DNA of 64,000 nt from Paludisphaera rhizosphaerae (GTDB lineage Bacteria > Planctomycetota > Planctomycetia > Isosphaerales > Isosphaeraceae): assembly GCF_011065895.1 (NCBI RefSeq), contig NZ_JAALCR010000024.1, forward strand, positions 39,773-103,772, read 5' to 3'. This document shows positions 53,789 through 61,481 of this stretch, piece after piece; positions within the stretch are counted from its first letter, which is position 1, and each line of letters opens with the position of its first letter. Below the pieces are notes generated by a model that was not told the origin of the DNA, did not search any database, and worked only from the letters and a program-made list of their open reading frames with translations. A program made the translations under genes and the position numbers.

Positions 53789-54516
53789 GACGTCCCCACG
53801 ATTTCCGAGAACAGGGTCGGCGTTCGCCCCTCCGCCAGCAGCCGCTCGACGACCCGAAGGCACCGTGGCAGCCAGCGGCGGTCAACGTCAAGCGGGTGGA
53901 TGACGACGCAAGGGAGCGACGCGGGCCGCACGGCACGGGCGCTAGCTCCAAGCCGTTCGCCGAGCCAGCCGAGTCCAGGCAAGATTCCCCAATCCCACGA
54001 CCACGTCGCCAGCGGGATCGATGGACCGCTGAAAAAGCGGCCTGAGCCGAACCCGACGACGTACTCGAAACCCAGATCGCTCAAGACCTCGGGCGAAGCC
54101 CGTCCCAGTCGCCAGGCCGGCGCGACGAAGCCCGCGATCGGCGAACTCATGAGCCGCCCGAGGCGTTCCCGGCCCTTCGCCAGGCGATCTCGCGTCTCGT
54201 TCTCCGTGAGACCACTCAACTCGTTCGAACGACCGGAGAGGTAAGAGATCAGGCCGGGCCTATCCTGCTGGTGGGTGTAGCCGTGCAGCAGAATCTCGCC
54301 GAAGCCCTGGGCGACGAAGTCCAGGAAGTCGACGTCGCCCGGAGACTCGCCGAGCGGACACCCGTGCCAGCAAGGGACGACGGCCGCCGATACCCGATCG
54401 GCCACAAGTGGAGCGACGGCGTTACGGATGATCTCAAGCTGAGGTCGAAAGACAGGGGCGACGTCATGGATGACGAGAGCGAACGATGCCGACGCCTCGA
54501 AGTCGCTCCCGCGCAT
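53785..54516 (-). CDS. Polysaccharide deacetylase-like protein (DUF2334 type)
   Basis: The 243-residue protein has ASFALVIHDVAPVF (the His-Asp metal motif of DUF2334), VVPCWHG, GEILLHGYTHQQD (H-x3-H-like) and AGFVAPAWRLGRASPEVLSDLGFEYV. VVIHPLDVDRR near the C-terminus carries the final His. These fit a NodB/DUF2334-type deacetylase acting on a glycan. It starts at ATG 54516, 8 bp after lgt. The longer upstream frame overlaps lgt and is not coding. Confidence 0.82.
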   Translation of the reverse strand: MRGSDFEASASFALVIHDVAPVFRPQLEIIRNAVAPLVADRVSAAVVPCWHGCPLGESPGDVDFLDFVAQGFGEILLHGYTHQQDRPGLISYLSGRSNELSGLTENETRDRLAKGRERLGRLMSSPIAGFVAPAWRLGRASPEVLSDLGFEYVVGFGSGRFFSGPSIPLATWSWDWGILPGLGWLGERLGASARAVRPASLPCVVIHPLDVDRRWLPRCLRVVERLLAEGRTPTLFSEIVGTS

Positions 54517-54524
54517 CCTACACC

Positions 54525-55358
54525 TCAAGCGTGAGCGGGCCGACCTTCCAACGCGGAGCTGGGGCCGCCTCCGACATCGGCGCTCAATCGCAGCCAAAGA
54601 GCGATTCCGGCCGCGCAGAGCAGCAGGCTGATCAGCATGGAGACAGTGACGCCAGCGAAGACACCGGGATCGTCGGCCCGGAGCATCTCGACGGGCCATC
54701 GCGTGATCGGATAGGCGATCATCAGCAGGGCCATCACCTGACCCGGCCGCCGCCGGCGCGGATAGTACGCCATCAGCAGCGAGAACAAGGCGAGCGCCGA
54801 GAGGGCGGCGTAGAGTTGGGTCGGCAAGACGGGGAGCGAATAGGGCGCATCGACGGGGATCAGGCCGCGGTCGACGTGCTCGACCCAGGCGTGCGAGCCG
54901 TATGGGAATCGGATCCCCAGGCTCGACTTGGTAAGCGACCCGTGACAACAACCGTTGAGGTGGCAACCGATCCTGCCGAAAAAGGCCCCGATCGCGAGCG
55001 TCGGCGCGACGACGTCGGCCATCCTCAGAAACGGAAACGGCCTCCGGCTGTAGTAGATCAGCGTCCCCGCCAGTCCGCCCAGAATGCAGCCGTAGAAGAC
55101 GCCGCCCCCCTCCCAAACGCGTAAAACGTCCAGCGGCGAGCGGATCGCCTCGGGATGGACGACCGCGAACAACACCCGGGCCCCGATGACGCCGCCGAGG
55201 AACAACCAGGTCGCCAGTTCATACACGGCGTCGGGGTTCATCCCCTCTCGGCGGGCTCGCCAAACCGAAAGCCCCAGCGCCGAGGCGCAGGCGACGGCCA
55301 TCATCAGGCCGTAAGCGTGGACCCGGAAGCCGAGGACCTCGAACAAGATCGGGTGCAT
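54525..55358 (-). CDS. lgt: Prolipoprotein diacylglyceryl transferase
   Basis: The 277-residue integral membrane enzyme has about seven helices. The signature FFGRIGCHLNGCCHG is the Cys-rich variant of the Lgt motif G-R-x-G-N-F-x-N-G; VHAYGLMMAVACA (the conserved HPYG-like segment) and LPTQLYAALSALALF also fit. It attaches diacylglycerol to the lipobox cysteine of lipoproteins such as PstS and the TolC-like protein in this window. The start at 55358 is set by conserved MHPILFEV. An inverted-repeat region lies upstream. Confidence 0.93.
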   Translation of the reverse strand: MHPILFEVLGFRVHAYGLMMAVACASALGLSVWRARREGMNPDAVYELATWLFLGGVIGARVLFAVVHPEAIRSPLDVLRVWEGGGVFYGCILGGLAGTLIYYSRRPFPFLRMADVVAPTLAIGAFFGRIGCHLNGCCHGSLTKSSLGIRFPYGSHAWVEHVDRGLIPVDAPYSLPVLPTQLYAALSALALFSLLMAYYPRRRRPGQVMALLMIAYPITRWPVEMLRADDPGVFAGVTVSMLISLLLCAAGIALWLRLSADVGGGPSSALEGRPAHA

Positions 55359-55431
55359 GGCCGCATCCTTTCGGCGGAGTGCCCTCTGACCGGGAGATCG
55401 CTCTCTCCAGCAGCGGTCGAAGGCTGGTCCG

Positions 55432-55526
55432 GGTGCCATGCCCACGTGAGCGTGGGAATGCGATCGGCGACGGGCGAGCATCCGTCCTACACCGGTTCAT
55501 GGCCGCGCGAGCAAGGCCATGGCACC
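55432..55526. repeat. Inverted-repeat element A (GGTGCCATG/CATGGCACC ends)
   Basis: The 9-bp sequence GGTGCCATG at 55432-55440 is exactly inverted at 55518-55526, enclosing 77 bp that also contain CCACGTGAGCGTGG, itself nearly palindromic. It lies between lgt and mqnE with no gene. The small perfect ends and hairpin-prone interior resemble a dispersed intergenic repeat or MITE-like element. Confidence 0.55.
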
Positions 55527-55624
55527 CTGGCGCGTGAAGAGGATGCCAGTCGACCGAGGTGTGGGCAAGCCCAATCGCCTAGAGCGACGAACGATCGGGT
55601 TGCACCAGGAGCGGAGGAGTCAAC

Positions 55625-55767
55625 GGGGACTGGCTCCGCAGCGCAGCGAAGGTGGCTGTCCCCCTTGGCTCCGAAGCGGCCTCGGGGATGCCCGGAGAAA
55701 GGGGACAGGCACCCGGCCGCCAAGTCGATGCCAAGAGCCGAGGCTCTCGCGCCGGGAGCCAGTCCCC
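55625..55767. repeat. Nested inverted-repeat element B (GGGGACTGGCTCC ends)
   Basis: A 13-bp sequence at 55625-55637 is perfectly inverted at 55755-55767. Inside it a second pair, GTGGCTGTCCCCCTT-like at about 55652-55666, is matched nearly perfectly by the sequence at 55698-55713. A third small palindrome (GAGCC/GGCTC) lies near the right end. The region is non-coding and could fold into one long branched hairpin of about 140 nt. Confidence 0.6.
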
Positions 55768-55805
55768 TTTCTCCTCCGCCGTGTGCAATTCAAGCGGTCG
55801 CCGCT

Positions 55806-56951
55806 CTAGTTGTTCAGAACGGCGAGGGCGGGCGTCTTGATCTTCGCACCGGCCGTCCAGCGGTTGTTCTCACGCCGAATCTCGCGATAGAGCGTGTCGC
55901 GTTCGATGGGGTCTCGGCCGGCTTCCTGGATGATGCGGCGGATCTCGGCCGTCGTCATCTCCTGTGGCGTGTCGGCACCGGCCTCGTGGTAGATCTTCTC
56001 ATGGACGACGGTCCCATCGAGGTCATCGGCCCCGAACGACAGCGCGACCTGCGCCGTCTTGATCCCCAACATGATCCAGTAGGCCTTGATGTGCGGGAAG
56101 TTGTCGAGCATCAGGCGGCTGATGGCCATCGTCTTGAGGTCCATCATCCCGGAGGGTCGGGGGATCTCGGACATCTCCGAGTTGTCCGGGTGGAAGGCCA
56201 GCGGGATGAATGTCTGGAACCCGCCGGTCTCGTCCTGAAGCTCACGGAGCCGAACCAGGTGGTCGATCCGGTGAACGGGCTTGTCGATATGGCCGTAAAG
56301 CATCGTCGCGTTCGAGTGCAGGCCCAGGCGGTGAGCCGTGCGATGCACGTCCAGCCACTGCTCGGTCGTCGCCTTGGCCCCGCAGACCTTCTCGCGAACT
56401 TCGGGGTGGAAGATCTCGGCCCCGCCGCCGGGGAGGCTGTTCAGGCCGGCGTCGACCAGCCGCTTGAGGACCTCCTCAGTCGAGACGCGGGTGATCTTGG
56501 CGAAGAACTCGATCTCGACGGCCGTGTACGCCTTCACGTGGATCTCGGAGTCGACCTCCTTGATCCAGCGAATGACGTCCATGTAGTAGTCGAGCTTCAG
56601 CTTGTGGTGCAGCCCGCCGACGATGTGGATCTCGGTCGCCCCGCGCTCGCTGGCCTGACGTGCGCGTTCCGTGATCTGGTCGCGGTACATGACGTACGCC
56701 TTGGGCTCGTCGAGATCAGCCCGGAAGGCGCAGAAGTCGCAGGTGTAGACGCAGACGTTGGTTGGATTGATGTGGGTATTGACGTTGTAGAACGCCAGAT
56801 TCCCATTCTTCCGCTCGCGGACGAGGTTCGCCAGCGAGCCGATCTCCAGCACGTCGCGCGAAGCTTCCAGCGTCAGCCCGTCCTCGAAGCTCAGCCGCTC
56901 GCCGGCCTCCACCTTGTCGCGAATCGTCCTGAGATTAGCGTCGACGGCCAT
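55806..56951 (-). CDS. mqnE: Aminodeoxyfutalosine synthase MqnE (radical SAM)
   Basis: The 381-residue radical SAM enzyme has the cluster motif C-VYT-C-DF-C in NPTNVCVYTCDFCAF near residue 70. EIHIVGGLHHKLKLDYY, NSLPGGGAEIFHPEVR and the C-terminal DDLDGTVVHEKIYHEAGAD follow, all features of MqnE/MqnC/CofH proteins. It joins a deoxyadenosyl group to the chorismate-derived vinyl ether, an early step of futalosine menaquinone synthesis. The start at 56951 removes an unlikely Arg-rich extension. It lies beside mqnP-like, ubiX and menG genes, which supports MqnE over CofH. Confidence 0.92.
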   Translation of the reverse strand: MAVDANLRTIRDKVEAGERLSFEDGLTLEASRDVLEIGSLANLVRERKNGNLAFYNVNTHINPTNVCVYTCDFCAFRADLDEPKAYVMYRDQITERARQASERGATEIHIVGGLHHKLKLDYYMDVIRWIKEVDSEIHVKAYTAVEIEFFAKITRVSTEEVLKRLVDAGLNSLPGGGAEIFHPEVREKVCGAKATTEQWLDVHRTAHRLGLHSNATMLYGHIDKPVHRIDHLVRLRELQDETGGFQTFIPLAFHPDNSEMSEIPRPSGMMDLKTMAISRLMLDNFPHIKAYWIMLGIKTAQVALSFGADDLDGTVVHEKIYHEAGADTPQEMTTAEIRRIIQEAGRDPIERDTLYREIRRENNRWTAGAKIKTPALAVLNN

Positions 56952-57071
56952 GACAGCTGGGCTCCTCGAAATTGCTGGTCCGCGCCGGGGCTCGCCCAGC
57001 CGTGGTTTCTGAGATTTTAGTCGTGCTCGAACAATCCGGCAACGCCTGGACATTCGAAGTGATCGAAGCCT

Positions 57072-57950
57072 TCAAACGAACAGGTCGAGCATGGTGACCG
57101 CGAGCAGCCCCACGCTGATGATGACGTTCACGTGAAAGAAGGCGACATTAACGCGATCCAGGTCGTCGGGACGGACCAGCGAATGCTCGTAGATGAGCAG
57201 CAAGGCCGCGGCGACGACGCCGATGTAGTAGATCGCTCCCAGCGGGTACGAGACTCCCAGTCCTACCAGGGCGACCACCATCAGAGCGTGGCAGAGAGCC
57301 GCCAACCGCAGAGCGCCCGCAACGCCGAGCCTGGCCGGGACGCTTCGAAGGCCGACGGAGCGATCGTAGTCGGCGTCCTGGCACGAGTAGATCACATCGA
57401 AGCCAGAGACCCACCAGAAGACGGCCAGTCCCAACCAGACCGGAGGCCAGGCGATATCCGCTCGAAGGGCGATCCAGGCCGCGATTGGCGCGAGGCTCAA
57501 TGAAACGCCGAGCCAGAAGTGAGCCAGGCTCGTGAACTGCTTCGTGTATGAATACGCCAGCAGCCAGAGCAGCACGGGAACCGACAGCCGCAACGGCCAG
57601 GGGTTCGGCAGAAACAACAGCGTCGAGGCCACGAACGCCGCCGAGCAAACCAGCGTGAACAACGCCACGGCGCTGGGCGTGAGCGCCCCGCGCGGGATGT
57701 GCCGACCAGCCGTGCGGGGGTTCTTCGCATCGACGTCTCGATCGACCAGCCGGTTGAACGCCATCGCCGCCGACCGGGCTGTCGCCATGCAGAGCAGGAT
57801 TCCTAGCCAGGCCCGAGGGCTTCCCTCAAGCCCGTTCGGTCCCCAGGCCGCCAGCACGGCTCCCATGATCGCGAACGGCAGCGCGAAGAGCGTATGGCTG
57901 AATCGGACAAGCTCGAAGTAGTCGCGGACGCGACGCAACCCAATCGACAT
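57072..57950 (-). CDS. UbiA-family prenyltransferase (MqnP-like)
   Basis: The 292-residue protein has eight to nine helices and both Asp-rich motifs of the UbiA family: NRLVDRDVDAKNPRT (about residue 70) and SCQDADYDRSVGLRSVP (about residue 190). These bind the prenyl diphosphate through magnesium. In the futalosine pathway MqnP prenylates the dihydroxynaphthoate ring. It starts 4 bp after the SDR gene and precedes mqnE by 120 bp. The role is inferred from the cluster. Confidence 0.9.
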   Translation of the reverse strand: MSIGLRRVRDYFELVRFSHTLFALPFAIMGAVLAAWGPNGLEGSPRAWLGILLCMATARSAAMAFNRLVDRDVDAKNPRTAGRHIPRGALTPSAVALFTLVCSAAFVASTLLFLPNPWPLRLSVPVLLWLLAYSYTKQFTSLAHFWLGVSLSLAPIAAWIALRADIAWPPVWLGLAVFWWVSGFDVIYSCQDADYDRSVGLRSVPARLGVAGALRLAALCHALMVVALVGLGVSYPLGAIYYIGVVAAALLLIYEHSLVRPDDLDRVNVAFFHVNVIISVGLLAVTMLDLFV

Positions 57951-57954
57951 GAAC

Positions 57955-58833
57955 TCACTCTGCCTTTCGACCGCGTCCCGAAGCCTGATCGACCTGAAAT
58001 ACCCGCGTGACGAACCAGTCCCCCAGCGCCGGGAACGCCCAAACCAGTGCTCCCACGGCTCGAAACGGCCAGACCATGCGGCGGAGGACCGATAGACGCC
58101 GCTTCGGCCGATCGAGCAGATCCACGACCCGCCGGGCCACCTCCTGCACGTCCGCCGTCATCCACTCCGAGGGCGTCTCGACGACCGGATGAGCACGAGC
58201 CCCGTCCGTAGCGAGCTTCTGAAAGGCCTCGGTAAACTCGGTCCGGATCGGCCCCGGCTCGACGAGGCAGACGGTCAGCCCCTCGTTGGACAGTTCCCTG
58301 CGAATCGCGTCGTTCCAGTAAGCGAGTCCAGCCTTGGTCGCTCCGTAAACACCGAGAGCGGAGTTGGCCACACAGGTGATCGCCGAACCGATGTTGACGA
58401 CCATTCCCCGCCGCTCTCGGAGCGAGCCGGCCAGGAATCGCGTCAGGATGATCGGAGCCCGAAAGTTGACGGCGATCTGCCGATCCAGGTCCTGCACGGG
58501 TGCGTCAGCGAAGAGCGTCGGCAGGCCGAGTCCTGCGTTGTTCATAAGGACGTCGATCCCGCCGAAGCGAGCCAGCGCCTCGTCGGCGACTCGTCGGCAG
58601 CCGTCCGGATCAGCCAGATCAACGGCGATCGTCAGAACCTCAGGAGCCCTCTCCGTCTGCCTCACTTCGTCGGCCAGTTCGTCGAGTCGATCCTTGCGGC
58701 GAGCCACAAGCACGAAGGACGACGCCCTGCCGCGGCGGGCGATCTCGCGAACGATCGCCGCCCCGAGCCCGGCTGATGCGCCGGTCACAAGGACGACTCG
58801 CTGCGATGTGTCTCCAGGGGATGAGCCGTCCAT
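57955..58833 (-). CDS. Short-chain dehydrogenase/reductase
   Basis: The 292-residue SDR has the NAD(P) loop VVLVTGASAGLGAAIV, the NNAG motif in LMNNAGLGLP, catalytic Ser in VNIGSAITC and the YxxxK motif in VYGATKAGL. After the catalytic core a C-terminal 70-residue segment is hydrophobic in part (MVWPFRAVGALVWAFPALGDWFV), suggesting membrane association. It lies between ubiX and the prenyltransferase with 2-4 bp spacing, so it belongs to the menaquinone transcription unit, although no SDR is part of the standard pathway. Confidence 0.88.
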   Translation of the reverse strand: MDGSSPGDTSQRVVLVTGASAGLGAAIVREIARRGRASSFVLVARRKDRLDELADEVRQTERAPEVLTIAVDLADPDGCRRVADEALARFGGIDVLMNNAGLGLPTLFADAPVQDLDRQIAVNFRAPIILTRFLAGSLRERRGMVVNIGSAITCVANSALGVYGATKAGLAYWNDAIRRELSNEGLTVCLVEPGPIRTEFTEAFQKLATDGARAHPVVETPSEWMTADVQEVARRVVDLLDRPKRRLSVLRRMVWPFRAVGALVWAFPALGDWFVTRVFQVDQASGRGRKAE

Positions 58834-58835
58834 CG

Positions 58836-59450
58836 TCAGCCCCCCTCCCCTTCACCCCAGCGCGGGATCAGGTGATTCGAGACCCCCAGTTGATCGCAGA
58901 TCCGTCCGACGATGAAGGCCACCATGTCATCCAGGCCCTTCGGCCGGTGATACCAGGCCGGAGCGGCCGGCAGGACGACGGCCCCAGCGCGGGTGACCTG
59001 GGTCATGTTCTCCAGATGGATGAGGTTCAAGGGCGTCTCGCGAGGCACGAGGATCAGCTTGCGGCGTTCCTTGAGATGGACGTCGGCCGCCCGCGTGATC
59101 AGGTTCGTGGTGATCCCGTGGGCGATCGACCCCAGGGTACTCATGCTGCAGGGGACGACGACCATTCCGCCCGTCAGGAACGAGCCGCTGGCGATTCCGG
59201 CTGAGAAATTCTGGTAGTGGTGATAGAAGAGTCGGCCGGCTGGAACATCGCCAAGCAGGTCGGCCGCGTCGAAGCGGTCGAGAGAGGGTGCGACGCCGAT
59301 TTCGGCCTTGAAGACTTCCACCGCGCTCGGGCTCATCGTCAGGTGGATGGTTCGCCCGAGCGACACGAGCGTTTTCAGGAGCCCAAGGGCGTAGGGAGCG
59401 CCGCTGGCCCCGGTGATCGCGACGACCAGCGGCGGACCGTCCGAGTTCAT
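58836..59450 (-). CDS. ubiX: Flavin prenyltransferase UbiX
   Basis: The 204-residue protein has the UbiX pattern VVAITGASGAPYALGLLKTL, VVVPCSMSTLGSIAHGITTNLITRAADVHLKERRKL and LILVPRETPLNLIHLENM. It makes prenylated FMN, the cofactor of UbiD-type decarboxylases; a UbiD-like enzyme (MqnL) takes part in futalosine menaquinone synthesis but is not in this window. The ATG at 59450 overlaps the menG stop by 4 bp. Confidence 0.94.
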   Translation of the reverse strand: MNSDGPPLVVAITGASGAPYALGLLKTLVSLGRTIHLTMSPSAVEVFKAEIGVAPSLDRFDAADLLGDVPAGRLFYHHYQNFSAGIASGSFLTGGMVVVPCSMSTLGSIAHGITTNLITRAADVHLKERRKLILVPRETPLNLIHLENMTQVTRAGAVVLPAAPAWYHRPKGLDDMVAFIVGRICDQLGVSNHLIPRWGEGEGG

Positions 59451-60292
59451 GGCTTTTGCGTCGGTTTCACGCCGACGTAGAGCGTGGCGATCCCGAACGT
59501 CAGCGGGTGCATTTCCAGATCGACCAGCCCGCGCGAGGCCATCAGATCCAGGAGGTCCTGGCCGTCGGGGAACTCCAGCACGGTCTTGGGCAGGTAGTTG
59601 TAGGCGTTATCGGCGTTCGGGGAGATCGCTTGGCCGATCCTTGGCAGAACCGAGCGGAAGAAGCCCAGATAGATCGGCCCGAGGATCCGACCCCGAGGCC
59701 GGGAAAACTCCAGCACGGCCACCTTACCGCCGGGCCTCGCCGCACGGATCATCTCGTCGAGGCCGGCGACGGTGTCCCGCACGTTCCGTAGGCCAAAGGC
59801 CACGCTGACGACTGCGAAGGTGTCGCTGGGAACCGGCAGGTGCTGGGCGTCGCCTTCGACGAGCGTGATCCGGTCGCCTGCACCGGCCTTGCCCACCTTC
59901 TTCTCGCCGACGAGGAGCATCTCGCGGCAGAAGTCGGCCCCGACGATCGGCGACTTTCCCTTCGCCGCCTTATCGTATTCGAGCGCCAGGTCGGCCGTGC
60001 CGGTGCAACAGTCCAGGACAGGAATCCCGGGGACCGGCGGCACCTTGCGAGTTGTGAACCGTCGCCAGGAGCGGTCGATGTTCAGACTCAGCAGGTGGTT
60101 CAGCAGGTCGTAACGCTTGGCGATCGACGCGAACATCCGCCGCACGCGCTGGTTCGACTTGTCCTCGGAGGAGGTGGAAGGCGCGGGGGCCGCAACGGGT
60201 TCGGATAGGGGCACGGGGCTGCGTCCGGGTGGTCTTCGGGATTCAGGAATGGTCCCATTGTGACTGTCGGTTCGAAGTACGACAAGCCGCAT
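59447..60292 (-). CDS. menG: Demethylmenaquinone methyltransferase MenG/UbiE
   Basis: The 281-residue methyltransferase has VRRMFASIAKRYDLLNHLLSL-like opening residues at about 45-65. Motif I is VLDCCTGTADLALEY, and LPVPSDTFAVVSVAFGLRNV and VLEFSRPRG are diagnostic of UbiE/MenG. It methylates demethylmenaquinone with SAM, the last step of the pathway. The start at 60292 (TGATG overlap with the upstream gene) gives a 45-residue Pro/Ser-rich leader; a GTG at 60214 would remove part of it. It heads the menaquinone group menG-ubiX-SDR-mqnP-mqnE. Confidence 0.93.
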   Translation of the reverse strand: MRLVVLRTDSHNGTIPESRRPPGRSPVPLSEPVAAPAPSTSSEDKSNQRVRRMFASIAKRYDLLNHLLSLNIDRSWRRFTTRKVPPVPGIPVLDCCTGTADLALEYDKAAKGKSPIVGADFCREMLLVGEKKVGKAGAGDRITLVEGDAQHLPVPSDTFAVVSVAFGLRNVRDTVAGLDEMIRAARPGGKVAVLEFSRPRGRILGPIYLGFFRSVLPRIGQAISPNADNAYNYLPKTVLEFPDGQDLLDLMASRGLVDLEMHPLTFGIATLYVGVKPTQKP

Positions 60293-61365
60293 CAATCCTC
60301 GCGGTCCCATCGGCCGGGGCTGGGTGCCCAGCCCAACTCACTGGCGGTGAGGGGGTCGACGCGAAGGTCGGTTAGCCGTTCCGAATCCAGCCGCATCACG
60401 TCCCGTCGCGAGACCGACCTGGGCGGAAAATGCGAGAGCGGCCAGCCGTACTTGTCTTCGGCCCCGAAGAGATGGAGAACTTCGTGAGCCAAAACCCCCG
60501 CCCGTGGAACCGGCGGCCGAATCAGCGGTTCGGTGAAATTGGCCTGGCGAGCGTGGCAGAATGCCAGGCTGACCCCGTCCAGCTCGGTCCGATCCAGCGG
60601 CACGGCGTAGGACCGCCCCGCCAGCCGGAGATGCAGCAGCCAGGCGACGGTCGTCCCCGGCAGTCGTGCAGCGACCTCCTGGACGAAATCAACCGCGTCG
60701 CGAACCCCCAGCTCGGCCGCCGCGCGACTCATCAAGGTTAGAGCCCGGACCGTCATCTCGGCCTCGAACAGCCCCACCTCGCCGCCGCTCTGAGCGACGA
60801 CCATGTCGATGTCAGGCGTCTCGCCGCCGTCCACCTGGAAATAGACGTCGGCCGTGCCGACGCTCGCTTCGACTCCATAGCGGCCGGCCTCTTGCTCCAT
60901 CCACCTCGCCGCGCGTCCCAGCGAAGCGAGGTGCCGGGCGATTTCCTCGTCGCTCCACCCCCTCCCGTCGGCCCCGACAAACAGTGAAACCAGCACCACA
61001 CGTCCCCTGAGAGGCGGGCAGGCCACCTTCCGCCACGGCATCGCCGGCCGATCCTCAGCACGTTGCTGGTCACTGAACGGCCCGATGTATCGAAAAAACC
61101 GGGGATCGACCGGATTCTCCTTCCTCGGCTCCATGGGAAGTTCAACGACCCCTGTCGCCGGATTCTCGATCGGCCCCTTGGCCGACTCAGACCACCGCGC
61201 CGCCGCAGCTTCTCTTTGAGCCCGTGTGAGGAGGCGGAATAATTCGAAGAAGAGTGCCAGGATGACGCCGCCACCCAGAAGAACCCAGATTCGCAGGTCA
61301 GGCTCATCTTCCGCAGCCCAGACCAGGGGGAGAGCCATTGGGGAGGATAGAGCGGCGGCAAGCAT
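60292..61365 (-). CDS. Membrane-anchored metzincin-like protein
   Basis: The 357-residue protein has an N-terminal signal/anchor region with a strong helix (IWVLLGGGVILALFFELF, about residues 26-43). A long soluble region follows, with a zinc-binding motif H294-E295-VL-H298-LF-G301-AE-D304 and a downstream Met (RRDVM, residue 324) placed as a Met-turn. The last ligand is Asp rather than His, as in snapalysin-type metzincins. The ending LTASELGW is also seen in such peptidases. The catalytic domain would lie outside the cytoplasm. I do not recognise the family further. Confidence 0.65.
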   Translation of the reverse strand: MLAAALSSPMALPLVWAAEDEPDLRIWVLLGGGVILALFFELFRLLTRAQREAAAARWSESAKGPIENPATGVVELPMEPRKENPVDPRFFRYIGPFSDQQRAEDRPAMPWRKVACPPLRGRVVLVSLFVGADGRGWSDEEIARHLASLGRAARWMEQEAGRYGVEASVGTADVYFQVDGGETPDIDMVVAQSGGEVGLFEAEMTVRALTLMSRAAAELGVRDAVDFVQEVAARLPGTTVAWLLHLRLAGRSYAVPLDRTELDGVSLAFCHARQANFTEPLIRPPVPRAGVLAHEVLHLFGAEDKYGWPLSHFPPRSVSRRDVMRLDSERLTDLRVDPLTASELGWAPSPGRWDRED

Positions 61366-61481
61366 GCTTCGTCTCGGGATATGGGCGTCGCTCCCGGCAA
61401 ATCGCCATTTGAAGAGTCGGCCCGATGCGGTATCTATCTTTCTCGAAGGAGCGTCGCCAGACCAGGGAGGGACGGCGGATC

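Noticed and set aside
61425..61481. Earlier ATG for the phosphatase
   Set aside because: It would place 19 basic and polar residues before the lipoprotein signal; the ATG at 61482 has the better ribosome binding site and signal.
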